NCBI GenBank assembly: GCA_022495005.1
Contig: JAGYXB010001753.1
Coordinates: forward strand, 1,116,001-1,180,000
Direction of reading: 5' to 3'
DNA: 64,000 nt
From: Rhyacophila brunnea
Lineage: Eukaryota; Arthropoda; Insecta; Trichoptera; Rhyacophilidae
Shown: positions 35,203 to 46,840 of the stretch, piece by piece
Layout: each line of letters opens with the position of its first letter
Numbering within the stretch: position 1 is the stretch's first letter
The notes under the pieces: generated by a model
Database searches by the model: none
The model's input: only the letters and a program-made list of their open reading frames with translations
What the model was told of the DNA's origin: nothing
Program-made: the position numbers and the translations under genes

Positions 35203-35265
35203 CGTCTCTGTGTTCGTTTAGTGCCCTTTGGGTACCACTTGTCAACTCCGAGAAGAAGTGAGAGC
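35203..35265 (-). pseudogene. LINE ORF C-terminal end (part 2)
   Basis: The minus strand reads WYPKGTKRTQRR and joins to 34260 (see part 1). Confidence 0.65.
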
Positions 35266-35478
35266 TTAGGTACTCTTGAGTGTTGATTGTCAGTACAGGC
35301 TGATATTATCGTCTTGCTGGATTATCCTTCGGCGATATGTTGACAACAACGAATGTTTGCAGTGAGAAGCGGTGTAATTTATTTTCCAGAATACTTGAGT
35401 ACAGGTTACATTGCATACAATAATAAATTTTACTTATAATATTGTAATTTTACTGAGGCACGACGGTATGGCTACCGA

Positions 35479-36069
35479 TAGGGATTGCAATACCAAATGA
35501 AAATCTCAATACCGGTTTTTCGGTATTTCTTATTGAATACCGGTATTTTTTCATCGCTATAATATTTAATAGCAAAAACCTACATAACCACATTTATTAT
35601 GTTGACATTTAAAAATATGTATTGATCATAATTGTAGAACTATGATTTTTTTACGAATTATTTGAATATATTGATAATTTTAACTAAAACCCTCAAAAGT
35701 TCAAGTGAAAATAAGTTCTGGCTGCAGGAAAAGCTTTTTAAATTCAACGTTTGTACAGTCATCGATAATTATAGAATAATTGAACATTTTTGTCACGGAT
35801 GTTTTCTATTTTGAAATAATATTATGATAATTCATCGCGACATTTACTTACTTATTTAAATATATTTTTGATGAAATTGGTTTTATTATTTTTTCACCTC
35901 TGTTGGATTCACTCAATATACTTGCATTTTAGCAGCACATAAGTTATAATTCATTTTCAAAAACGTAAACGAGTGTGCTTTCTTAATACCGAAAATTCCG
36001 GTATTTTGGATTTTTAAAACCGGTATTTCGGTATTGATAAATACTGGAATACCGGTATTGCAATCTCTA
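35479..36069. mobile_element. hAT-type element rich in ACCGGTATT motifs
   Basis: The ends TAGGGATTGCAATACC and GGTATTGCAATCTCTA are inverted. The exact 8-base duplication GCTACCGA lies at 35471-35478 and 36070-36077. Both subterminal parts contain repeated AATACCGGTATT-like palindromes. There is no coding content. Confidence 0.93.
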
Positions 36070-36077
36070 GCTACCGA

Positions 36078-36726
36078 CCCATATATAACTTGGATGACAC
36101 ACTAATTTATCGATACTCTAATCACTCGATATGATATTACCGTACCGTAATCATCAGCTGTCATTTGCGTTTATATGTGTGTGTTTAATTAATACGTCTT
36201 CTCCCTGTCTAACTCTCTCTTACACATTTTCCCTCATGCGTTACAGATAATTCAAAACAAGTTTTATAAGGCAATTTTTGCGAATTTATATAACCGTGTT
36301 ATTCCATAATTTAATATTTATACGGCGTGCTATTTCATAATCATCAAATGCAAACAATATTTTATTGATGTTTATCTTTACTGCTAACTATATCAATATT
36401 TATAAATTGATCGAAATAGTCGCGTTAAATTCCGGCTGCAATTTTCTTCGTTATTGCAAGTCGGCTGATGTAACATTGTGACGAGAGTGTATAAGAAAAT
36501 GAAAAGTGATGTCTTGTTTTACTGCGTTCTTTGTGGGTAATGTATCTACTATTATTTGCACAGGAAAAGTTATTCTCCGATCGCGTATATAATATGGCTG
36601 TTTGTTGTTTGAGTGGTTAGGTCAGGGTTGGTTAACTATTTTAAGCCGCGATCCAGATTAGGGTAATAGTTGTAATTCAGAAAAAAATATAAAATAACTC
36701 GTTGGTACTTACCTCAGTAAACACCA
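36078..36726. other. unassigned stretch
   Basis: 36627-36665 (CAGGGTTGGTTAACTATTTT then AAGCCGCG) looks like one hAT end without a convincing partner. Confidence 0.3.
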
Positions 36727-36850
36727 GCGCATCTATTCTATACACAAGACTGCTACCGAGGGTAATTTTTCATTTTATGTATCGAAGTATTAGCACTTAT
36801 TGTAACAATAATTACAATAAGGTTACCGTCTCGAGGTGCTGTTAAAACAT

Positions 36851-36904
36851 AGCACTTATTGTAACAATTACAATTAACTTATTGTAATTGTTACAATACG
36901 TGCT
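36851..36904. repeat. perfect-stem palindrome
   Basis: AGCACTTATTGTAACAATTA then CAAT is inverted after a 6-base loop as ATTGTAATTG then TTACAATACGTGCT, a 24-bp stem with two mismatches. A partial copy lies at about 36793-36822. Confidence 0.85.
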
Positions 36905-36907
36905 AAT

Positions 36908-37326
36908 CATGGCCCCCACAAGGGGGGGCTGACAGGGCTCTAGCCTGGAGGGCCGGGCTCAGAAGAAGCCCGGCGAGGCCAGTCGACCAGATAAGTGAGA
37001 TAAACACAACACAAATGTGCTTTAATAGTAAAAAAAAGTTGCCTGCGGCGCTATTTTCCTTCAATAATATTATCACTTAAAATTATATGGTTGTACGATA
37101 AAAATTTTAATTGTGTCTCGACACTCGACAACTCCTAAATTCAAATAGACGTATTAAAATATACAACACAAAACACTAATAATATACCTACACATTAATT
37201 TTACCGCGTACACCATTTGGAAAACGCTACTGTAGAGCATCACACTGCCTTTATCCTTAGAGATAGGTAGGGGGCCCCGCCAAAAATCCCAGCATGGGGG
37301 CCCGGTTCAGGATGTGGGGGGCCATG
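36908..37326. mobile_element. hAT-type element, CATGGCCCCCAC family
   Basis: The ends CATGGCCCCCAC and GTGGGGGGCCATG are inverted. The exact 8-base duplication GTGCTAAT lies at 36900-36907 and 37327-37334, at the foot of the palindrome. A diverged relative is at 39518-39998, sharing AAGTGATAAACACA-type and CTGCCTTTA..GATAGGTAGGGG segments. Confidence 0.92.
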
Positions 37327-38014
37327 GTGCTAATACTTTGATACAAAAAAAAATAAAAAAACTATAGCTTCCGATAGCGGCCTATAGCAGTCTTGTGTGT
37401 AGAATAGATGCGCAGCTTCAGTACTCATATCAGTGGCGAAGGGTTACTAATGAAGGAAGGTAACCAGCTGTAAATCTAAGACTTTATTTAAGTCCTGTAG
37501 GTAGACTGCTAGGGACTGAGACCACGATGTGATAAATAAGTACCATTACACAATATGTGGAAACGTAGGTAGGCGTTGTCGTTAGAAGCATAGTCATTTC
37601 ATACAATGATGAAGACAGTTCTGAGATTTGAATAACAAATAGTTTCAAAGTCCACACAAAAAAAAACTTTGAATTATTTGTTTGCATGATACTAACACAT
37701 TGTGTTAGTAGAAGATTCGATAGACTTCGATACATTATATCTGTGTGTGTAAATCTCAAATTCAATACTTAGAGACATGGCTCTGTTGGTGTTTTTTTTA
37801 CGTTTGAAATATTTTTAGGTTATTTACATGTATTTATCATAAGAAGGTAGGCTATAATCGCTTCTTCGCTACTGACGTATCTTATGGAAAACATTAAATT
37901 TTGTGATACTCATGTACTTTTTTGTTTTGAATACATCTTGAAACCTCGTTGAATATTAATTTGGTCAGAAAGGCTACATGTAAAGTCATGCTCAGGCTAC
38001 AATCTGTTCATTAG

Positions 38015-38383
38015 GAGCGTACATAAGTGAAACGGCAAATAATTTTCAACAGTAGGTGGAACGAAATTTCGCAGTCGTCGCCAATCGGAGACTGACAGCC
38101 GAGGTGTGAGCACGTCAATTTGTTTTGTGATGGCGTCGGAGGAATATATTCTTAAATCGGGTAAGATTACATATCATAAAGTAAACGTTCCGCATGTACT
38201 TGACAAAGAAAACATGTCAATGAATATACTATTATTATTACGAATATAATAATAAACAACATTAAAAGGACGCATGTTGAATTTTTATGACAAATTATAT
38301 TTCGTTCGGCTCGCGTCATTTGCACAATCCGCGCATCGCCTAGTCACGATGTTTTTAGACCATGCCTCAGCTGAAGTATAGCC
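38015..38383 (+). mobile_element. TTAA-flanked element, copy C
   Basis: It runs from GAGCGTACATAAGTGAAACG to CAGCTGAAGTATAGCC. The right flank is TTAA (38384-38387) and the left is TTAG (38011-38014), one base decayed. In this orientation the start codon reads forward: ATG at about 38130 encodes MASEEYILKSGKITYHK with GGTAAG, a donor-like site, after ten codons. 369 bases, matching copies A and B. Confidence 0.8.
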
Positions 38384-38387
38384 TTAA

Positions 38388-39517
38388 CAATTTGGTTTTG
38401 CTATAGTTAAACGTGAAACGTTGTTGCAAAATATGATAGCAGTATATTCAGTGTTTGTTTAGTAAAATTTTCTAATTTTTTGTATCAGAATGTACAAAAA
38501 GACAAAGAATTAGTGCTTTTGTTAAAACTGTAGAAAAGTACCTGTTTCTTTGTTTGTCACTGAATTTCTCTTGTACGTTAATAATTTCGATAAAATTTTC
38601 GTGCAACTGATTGACTTCAAAATTAAATTTATTGAAAATGTGTCGCTTAAATAAAATTTCGAATACCAAAATAGTGTATTTCAACGCATAGTGATTCGAA
38701 AGGTATTTAAAATTATATTTTTTATTTACAAAATTTAATGTTATGTTATCGCACGTAGGATGTCGTTTCTTTAAAAAAAAATGTTATTGTTGAAAATATT
38801 TCGCGACACATCCAACACCTGTTAATACCACCCATAAGTTAAGAACCCCTGTTTATGTAGGCATACAGAGATAATCTCATAGCTACAACAGTACGACTCA
38901 AGTCGATGCCTATCAAGTGGAAGAGAACGTGACGGTTGCAAATACGTTTTCATTAAGTTAGTTTGAGTACCTTACTATGTATGGCTTCGTTTCACTTTGA
39001 TGGCAGAAAACATGATTTCGATTCGAAGGGTGAAGTGGTAATTGTTAAGTACCTACTTCATTTACGATAGGGTTCGACCAAACAAATTAATTTTGGTGCT
39101 AATTTTAAGTACCTACATATTTGACAAAGCACATTTAAGTAGATATTATATTATTGCAATAATTATTATACACGGTTTGATTTCTGCTAAGTTCCATGTA
39201 AAATCTGATGCTGAAGGGCGACTGCTCCCTTCTTAGGTATAAGAATGCAGAAGCCAGGGAACTTTATTTTTCTTTTCTGTGGTGGAAGCACATAATAATA
39301 ATATGTAGGCGGCTTTCACTGGTGGACAGCGCGTTTTGCTAAAATGGCGCGAATTTCAAACAAAAATTTGACTGGTTTTTTGTTTAATCAATAACGATTA
39401 CCATACCTAATATTATATCAGTTGACACGTGCTACCCGTATAATATTACGATGATAACAGTATGTATCTACGACGATAAGTATTTGGATTTGTAACTGAA
39501 GAGTCTTAGTTATGACA
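38388..39517. other. unassigned stretch with a hAT end
   Basis: About 38800-38850 read on the minus strand is CAGGGGTTCTTAACTTATGG, a typical hAT terminus, with no partner found. 39001-39055 is a short frame without known family. Confidence 0.35.
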
Positions 39518-39998
39518 TTGGCCCCCACGAAGTGAGGGCAGACAAGTGTCTTCTAGTCTCGGGGCACGGCGTGTGGGTCAACTCAACTAGCTAAGTGATA
39601 AACACATATCACAAATCTCTTCTAATAGTGTTGCCTGTGGGCCCTACTTTACTTTAAAAATACATATTAACATTTTAATATATATGGTTGTTCGATGCAA
39701 TTTGACGTGTGTGTTTCCCCGATTAATAAAAATGGCTATTTATCCAATATGGTAAGGGGTCACTTGTTACTTGGCTACCACACAAGTGGGTCGTGATCAG
39801 TGTTATGCCGAGTGCCAACAACTCAATTCAAGTGGATTTATTTAAATATACAAAAAATCACTAAACATATCCTTTGATTTTACTTCGCAGGAACCATTGT
39901 GTGCAGAATACCATAATGTGACAAATGCTGCTGTATTGTATAACACTGCCTTTAATCGTCGCGATAGGTAGGGGACCCGCTTCAGAATATGGTGGCTA
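39518..39998. mobile_element. diverged copy of the CATGGCCCCCAC hAT family
   Basis: It starts ATTGGCCCCCACGAAGTGAG and shares the order of blocks with 36908-37326, ending near GGTGGCTAACA. The ends are decayed and no target duplication is visible. Confidence 0.6.
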
Positions 39999-40551
39999 AC
40001 ACTTGCTGCCGATTTAACATCGTCATAAATGGGTTCCACGAGGGTTTGTACGAAGTTAAGGGATTAAATCAAATTAGGTACACATCAGACATGAAACTGT
40101 GCTAGATGAAGTGATCAGAAATTTCTGTTGACACCAGGGCGAAACCTACCCTCGGCGCACCCTGCACAGAATAGAAATAGAACATATTATTCCATTCCGT
40201 TCCTGCCTAAGAACTCTGACAATATAATACGACGTATAGATTACAATCTTTGCAGTCTCATTATTAAGGATGACATTCAGTATCACCTTTCGAGTTTGGG
40301 TACATCGTCCGATACAGTTTTTTGCGCGATGACTTTGCCAAATCGGCTGGAGAGCGGTCGTCGCCCCCTCTGCCAGGCCGCCCCGCTGTACCTAACTCCG
40401 TGCCCAAGTCGTCCGCTCTTCTATTAATGGACAAAAAACATCTCCAATTTTTTTGGTGTTCCAAATTTTAGATTATTTTGCTAACGCTATTATTAGTCGG
40501 GGTACACGACCTCTCCACTTTGCAACCGGAGACTTTCGGTCTATTCTATAA

Positions 40552-41703
40552 CAGCTATGGCGAACCTATGGCACGAGAAATAATCTTGGATGAAATCAAT
40601 GTTATAAAAGAAAATTGCATTTTTTCCAAGAGAATATTGGCTATTTGAAATATTGCGCACGAGTCGGCCTGACGGTCGTCATTGTAATACAATATGAACA
40701 AGTATTTTTGGTTTAAGTGGTTTGTCGCTAGTAAATGTTTTTGGGTAGTCATAGGTTCTAATTGTAAATGCATGATAGTCGCGTTTAAATAGATTTTCAC
40801 TGGAGCGTCTTTAAGCAGTTTTAAGGGTTGGAGCGGACCCTTTTTTTGAGTTACTCCGTTCCAACTCCGCTCCAGCTCCTCTCCGGCGTTTGCTCCGCTC
40901 TGGGTAAAAGTTTTAATATGTTTTATGTAAGTATACAAAATAAAAAAGGAAGTAGTTTTGAAATAAGGTTTATTATTCGTCCTTTTCGTTATTAGTTCTA
41001 TTAAACAAAATTTCCGGCAGCAAATCGTTTTTCACTATCTGCCTCTTCTGTAAAAAAAAAGTGAGGTTATTTATCACTCGGCAGTGTTGCCGTATTTCAA
41101 ATAATTCCAGTGTTGCAAAGTGTCAAATATAATATTTTCATTGGATTTTAGGAAGAAATTTTAATAATAACAAAAAAATCCGGAGCAGTGGAGCGCTACA
41201 AATGTTTGGTGTTTCGAGCTCCGCTCCAATGCTCTATTTTAAGTTGTTTAATTTCTAATACTAGTATCTGATATAAATCGCTTGTCATCAGTTTTCTCAC
41301 CAGCATGGTATTTTTAAGTAATTATACCTTCTACTCGTAAATTCAGAAATATCGTATTTGTTGCAGTTTTTCTAATGAATATGTGTGTTTAACTGGTCAA
41401 ATCTTATGCTTGTATAAAAACAAACATCGCATTTAATTGATGTTTCACCAGCATGTGTCATATTATTCCATAAGAACAAATATCGCATCTGAATTGGTTT
41501 TTTATAATATTATTATTATTACTTTTTGGAGTCGGCAGGGCGGAAATAAAAAAAAGTGTGTTTCCGTAAATTTATAATTATCAATTAATACTAGATACTA
41601 ATAGGCTCATAATACGGTTCCTAATTTATAATTACCCCCAATATTAGCCATTGGCCTATTATTACAAATATTTTGGCAGGCATAAAAAGGTTCACCATCC
41701 CGG
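40552..41703. mobile_element. hAT element, CAG.TGGCGAACC family, host of another hAT
   Basis: The left end CAGCTATGGCGAACCTATGG and the right end (minus strand CCGGGATGGTGAACCTTTTT) match the family at 34261-35194. The flanks TTCTATAA and TTGTATAC agree at six of eight bases. The interior is interrupted at 40826-41235. Confidence 0.7.
40826..41235. mobile_element. nested hAT-type element, TTGGAGCGGA ends
   Basis: The left end GGTTGGAGCGGACCC and the right end TCCGCTCCAATGCTCT are inverted. The flanks are GTTTTAAG (40818-40825) and ATTTTAAG (41236-41243), seven of eight equal. GGAGCGGAG-type motifs recur near both ends. Confidence 0.75.
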
Positions 41704-41789
41704 TTGTATACCATTTAGGTATTGGATAAGTACCTATAAGCTCCATGTACATCTGGATGGGATAGTACATTGATGGCGTGGTGAACCGT

Positions 41790-41950
41790 GAGCATCAGTC
41801 GTTTGTTCTCTCAGGGTACAGAACTAGCCTACCATTGGCAATTAATTGGAATTGGGAGGCCAATAACTATGTTCAACCAAATTGCTTCGGATATTGATAT
41901 ATTCCATTAGCGTGAGAGTGAGTTTGGGTAAACGTTATATACATTACCTA
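41790..41950 (+). pseudogene. LINE ORF C-terminal scrap
   Basis: Sequence matches 63000-63150: an AATTGGGAGG..CAATAAC motif followed by ATTGCTTCGGATATTGATAT, encoding the xxFNxIASDIDIF-like end of a LINE ORF. Frames are broken. Confidence 0.5.
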
Positions 41951-41959
41951 CTTATACCT

Positions 41960-43380
41960 ACTTTTTATGATGTTTCTGTTTACTCTTTTAATTACCCTTT
42001 TTCGTATAAATATTGTTAACGTGTTATTAAGTAGGTAATGTAAAAAATCCTAACACCACTGCACAGTTATGTACCGAAATATGACTTATATTCAAAAACA
42101 TTAGAGCGAGAGGTTTAAAAGAATACTATGTTATGTAATAAAAATACTTTATGCAGTCATCAAATGTTCAAAATTATATAAATAGATTATCTACAAAGTT
42201 TAAGGTATGTCCAGGATCATGCTTTGAAAATAGAACAAAAGCTCCATTTTGACCTACGCTGAGCGTGTCCCCCCTTAATTTAGAGAGCCTTCTTTAGTTA
42301 TCAAGGTGTTGATTGATATGTGCCTGCTTTTATACTAGTTACGAGTTAGGTGTAACAAGTTAGTGTTGAATTGTTACATTCAATTACCGTTGCATGTAAT
42401 TAAAAGAAAGGTTGCAATATTAACTGACTCAAATACGTTAACTATGATTACCTATGTTTCTTGTATGTAAGTAACTACTAACTAATTATGATTTCTCTTT
42501 AGAAATCAAAAAAGAAATACTTTTACTAGGGTATGCATAGTATTTATACGTAAGTACATATTAATATGTTATCATCATGCATAATTTATTATCGGCAATA
42601 CTATCAGAAATGCGTTTTCTTACAGCCAACTTATAATAAATTATAATAAACACGTAGTTACTTATTTATTCTTTGCTAAGATATTGAATTCGCACATATT
42701 ACTATCTGACTATAGTTTTATCGTTTTAAAAATTCTGGTTATATATATCTTTAAAACTGAATGCATTGAAGATGTCATTCTCTATGCATACGGAATTTAA
42801 ATATATTAAAATGATAATGAAAAACGTGCTACTAAGACTAAAACTTTAATTATTTCGTATTGGAGATTCATAATATGTAGGAAACATAAGTATTACAATC
42901 TACAATACAATTTAAGATGCCCTCAAACAATTAATGTCACAGTGTAATACAATCGATTCCTCTTAATTGGGATACATCAAAATTAGGGTCCAATTAAGCG
43001 AATTCCATATAAAATAATACAATTAATATTTTATGTCTTTCGGTGACTTCAGGCACTCTGGGCACTCGCCAATCACTAAGTGCGGGGTGCATGGGTATGG
43101 GGAGTGTACATGGAAAAGTGCGGTATTTCGCGGGTGGGGTAAATGTGGAAGTCAGTGGTACCTGATAGATTTTGTTAAACCCGCCCCCTCCCGCTGCCTT
43201 TGTATTATGAATCAATGAAAAAATATTATGGACATTTTTTTTGTGTGTGCGCCTCACTCCAATTCTTAATGCATGGGATGATAGTGAGCAGCATACACGT
43301 AGGTAGAAAGAGATTCTCTCGGCCAAGGAACCTCCGTAAGTGGCTCAAATCTGATACAACTGGCTTAGGATAGGGAAGCG
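41960..43380. other. unassigned AT-rich stretch
   Basis: No gene or complete element is recognised. Confidence 0.35.
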
Positions 43381-43384
43381 TACT

Positions 43385-43572
43385 GCAAATTAGTTGCCAA
43401 CCTTTAATAGATAACGGCTCCGAGGGAAGAGAGAGGCCGCTGGATGGATGAAATGATAAAGCTCTGTGGAAATACGTGGCAACGCACAGGTCCGATTGAA
43501 GTGGAATCAGCTTGGAGATGCCTTCATTCAGCAGTGGATAGATTCAGGCTGATGATGATAATGATGATGACA
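43385..43572 (+). pseudogene. LINE 3' end with GATGAT tail
   Basis: It reads RRWMDEMIKLCGNTWQR- and, one frame over, LGDAFIQQWIDSG-stop, followed by TGATGATGATAATGATGATG. This is the standard C-terminus and simple-repeat tail of an insect LINE, strongly 5'-truncated. Confidence 0.7.
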
Positions 43573-44272
43573 TGTAAATTACGCAGTCACGAAAAATTCT
43601 GAACTCTAATCAATAATCGTAATTTGGGAATTTACTCATTGCCCCACCCCTTTCACACATTATATAGACCAATTTCTACCCCTCACCCTCCAAAGCGATA
43701 CGTCAATTAAAAAATAATAATTATAAAATTATTGCTCAACCATTGATTTTTCATTATTTATTATCTTGTACCTATGTATATTATTTTCATTTTCTTTCTC
43801 AAGAGTTGGTTGCCTTGATGATATCATTTCTTGATTTATTATATGTAAATATATAAACAGTGTATATTATTTAATAATAATTAATAATATAGACCGTGGG
43901 TTCACAAAGATCTCTCACTTATATTATACATAATTGCAACATCCAATGCAATATTTTAACGATTATAAAGATCGATTGGCATGATGTTATATACTATTTA
44001 TTTACATACTCTTAGGTACGTCCCTCCTTACTAGCGCCCACAAATTAGATACAATACTTAATTAACATAGGGTTATCAAACAAGAGATAGTTATAATATA
44101 AATATATATTTTATAGGTACTTCTATCAATAAGTTGTTTGTGCCACGAGCTGTATGGCATGATGCACAATCTTATTGGAAGTATTGAAAGCACATATCGT
44201 TCAGATCAAAATCATCTAATACATGCCAGAAAAAACCAGTAATTATGTTTCTGTAGCGTTCTCCATTGACAG

Positions 44273-45420
44273 CAGTGGCGAAGGCTCCATACTAAGCAAT
44301 TTTTTAAAGCTTACCTTCTATTTTCAAGTATTTAATTTAAATAAATAAATATCTATATTGTCTAGGACTAGGTTATAATAAAAATATTGATTGTCATCTA
44401 TCGTCGGTATTTAGAAGTAGAGCGTTTAATTTAGTCAAGTTTCGAATCAAAAATAAATGACGGAACGTCACAACGTGAGTGCTATTTTTAGAATTATGTC
44501 GATCATAATCCAAGCCGAATTTTCTACCGCAATTCAGTTGCCAACTTCATAAAATATGTCTGCGTTTTTGTTCCAGACTTGGAAGCGTTAGAGGACAATG
44601 TTATTTTATGTTGATTTGCTACGTTAGTTGAACGCTACGTTGATTTGTTTATTGTCGATGATTATCTTTTTAAGCAAATAATAAGGATGATTAAAAAAAA
44701 ACTATTGTGTTCGATCACATAATTTATAAATTGTTATTAAAAATAAATATTGTATTAATTCGCGATTATTATTTAGGTTACTTCAGTCATAGACAAACAT
44801 AACATGCTATTCACAGTTCATGTCATATTGACATTTCAAAGCGGTGATAAAGCTTTATTTTATAATACAAAATTCAGTGTATTACTGTGTTTTTGAATGT
44901 GGATAAATTATCTCATATTGTACCGAAATCATTCGCCAGTGCTTTAAATATATAAGTATTTATTAAATTGTCTAGTGTCCCGATCGAAGATGTGCGAACG
45001 ATTGCATTTAAAAAAAATCATTCCCGAGTTTGACGTTTCTTCAAAAATTAAAAATTATCAAAGCTTGACCTTCCAAGGGTTCATTTAGATTTGAATACAG
45101 CAAAAAAACTTATATTAGACATTTTCACAACAATTTATATGATAAATATTTGTTTTTAACTGGTAAACAAACTTTTTTGTTGGCGATGCGTATTGTTTGC
45201 TAAAGAAAAGTCTGCGTGGAATTCTACTGCCATAAGTGATTTAAATAATTTGACAAATTCAGCGGTGAAACCTATGACCAGTGTGTCGTTGTCATTAGTG
45301 TCCACCTATTCATCAGTAGTAATATCGTAAGTATTATCTTCTTATTTCCCGTAAGTTAGTGTGCTCTTTTTCTCTGATCTCCACAGCTTACCTCTTTCCA
45401 AAAGTCACCCTTCGCCACTG
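44273..45420 (+). mobile_element. larger hAT copy of the CAGTGGCGAAGG family
   Basis: It starts CAGTGGCGAAGG and ends CACCCTTCGCCACTG. The exact 8-base duplication ATTGACAG lies at 44265-44272 and 45421-45428. At 1148 bases it is the largest family member here and retains a transposase segment (next entry). Confidence 0.93.
45160..45285 (+). pseudogene. hAT transposase TTF-type zinc-finger segment
   Basis: One open frame reads LVNKLFCWRCVLFAKEKSAW then NSTAISDLNNLTNSAVK. The CxxC..LF..K..WN....DLNNL pattern is the TTF-type zinc finger N-terminal to many animal hAT transposases. Sequence on both sides is broken. Confidence 0.65.
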
Positions 45421-45890
45421 ATTGACAGTAACTGCATTGCCATTTTTGTTTAAAAAAAATACGCTCTATTACACCTTCAGACCATAAACCACACCAAACT
45501 GTTAATTTTTGTGGATGTAAGGGTGTTTCAAGAATAACATGAGGGTTTTCATTACTCCGAATGCGACAATAATTATTGTGCTTTTTTACGAAGCCATTTA
45601 ACCAGAGATGATATTAGTTGCTGAATATGATTTTTTCATAAAATAATGGGTTTGTTTCAAGTTGCTCTAAAGCCCAATCAGAAAATTTTCGATGCACGAA
45701 ATGGTCATTCGGTTTAAGTTCTTGTTTTAACTGTATTTCGTACGCCTTCAAATGCAAATCTTTATGAAGAAAGAGCACTCCATAAGAAAGTTCAACTTTT
45801 TGAGAATGACGTGTAATTAATTGTTCTGGATTTTCATCCACACTTTGGCCGTGTATCTTTCCATGATGATTTGCCAAAAAATACCGAACA

Positions 45891-46840
45891 CAAATGTCAA
45901 TATTGATGGAACTGAGAAAATGGCTGCAATGACATTTAAAAAATCTATAGTACTTACTAATTTAATAACGCTTTCTTATTTGTTCAGGCGCGCACATAAG
46001 GGGAGGTGGCTCCTAGGGTCCCCCCAGGAATGAAAACGATACAAAATATTTTGGTGAATTATTACATTTTCTTTGTCTACTTCTCTAATAAAATTAACTT
46101 TATATCTCTAAAATGTCGCCTGCAATTTTGTTTGACGTTGATTAATGAGTGTGTAATATCATGAATATAATATCTAGCGCAATGATGCAACTTTTATAAT
46201 ATATACACTCTATTTTAGGACGTTGTCTGTCGCTACACTCAAAGTGTGGAGTGCTTAGATATGAAGAGTGTACCTTAGATGTAGTCTAGAACTTGTTTCC
46301 CCTCCCTCCGACGGCCGTTAACATTATTAATAGATCACCACATTATGGATATTTTTTTCGAAACGGACCCCCGCCGAACTATTTTTCTGTATTTCGCCTG
46401 CTATCGACTGGTAGTTGGGCACTTAATGGAATTTTAATTCTAATTGATGAAAGTTGTGTATTATTCCAATTCGAGAAATTGATATGAGACAGTACAATCA
46501 GTATTATCAAAAGCTATATAATATACGTGAAACGAATTGGTTGAATGTAATTTTTCGATGGAAAGACGTTGTAGGTATTAATTATTTTTCACAACGTTGT
46601 CTCGAATAAATAATTTTATTTTTCTCATTAAATTGTTAGTTCATTAGATAGCTGTAAAGTGTAGGTATCAGTTGAGAGGTCCTGATCGCTATTAAATTAT
46701 GTGGAATAAGTATTAAATATATTTTAAATTAGTGTTTATTAATTTTCTTTAATTTATCAGTGAATTTGAATGAGTTGGTAAATCGGTACGCGTGTACAAT
46801 ATTTCAGATAGCGTATATATTATATACATTATAGCAGACA
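45891..46840. other. unassigned stretch
   Basis: No gene is recognised. Confidence 0.35.

Larger units (their letters stand above)
36727..37413. mobile_element. foldback/MITE with about 30-bp inverted ends, host of a hAT
   Basis: GCGCATCTATTCTATACACA then AGACTGCTA at the left is inverted at TAGCAGTCTTG (37386-37396) and on to GAATAGATGCGC (37402-37413). The interior holds the palindrome at 36851-36904 and the nested hAT at 36908. The target duplication was not identified. Confidence 0.8.
44110..45890 (-). pseudogene. Tc1/mariner-type DDE transposase, split by a hAT
   Basis: The minus strand from about 45880 reads VDENPEQLITRHSQKVELSY, then HKDLHLKAYEIQLKQELKPN, then FSDWALEQLETNPLFYEKII. 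Past a frame break it continues ENPHVILETPLHPQKLTVWC and GNAVTV at about 45425. After the hAT (44273-45420) it resumes with NGERYRNIITGFFWHVLDDF and DLNDMCFQYFQ-stop-DCASCHTARGTNNLLIE (about 44115). The last matches the QDGATCHTARxTxxLL motif around the second catalytic Asp. The C-terminus beyond is missing. This is the arthropod transposase group with a DDE_3-type domain. Frames and a stop show it is dead. Confidence 0.8.

Noticed and set aside
36627..38850. One hAT element from CAGGGTTGGTTAAC to the CAGGGGTTCTTAAC end
   Set aside because: The two ends differ and the flanks do not form an 8-base duplication; they are more likely single ends of different elements.
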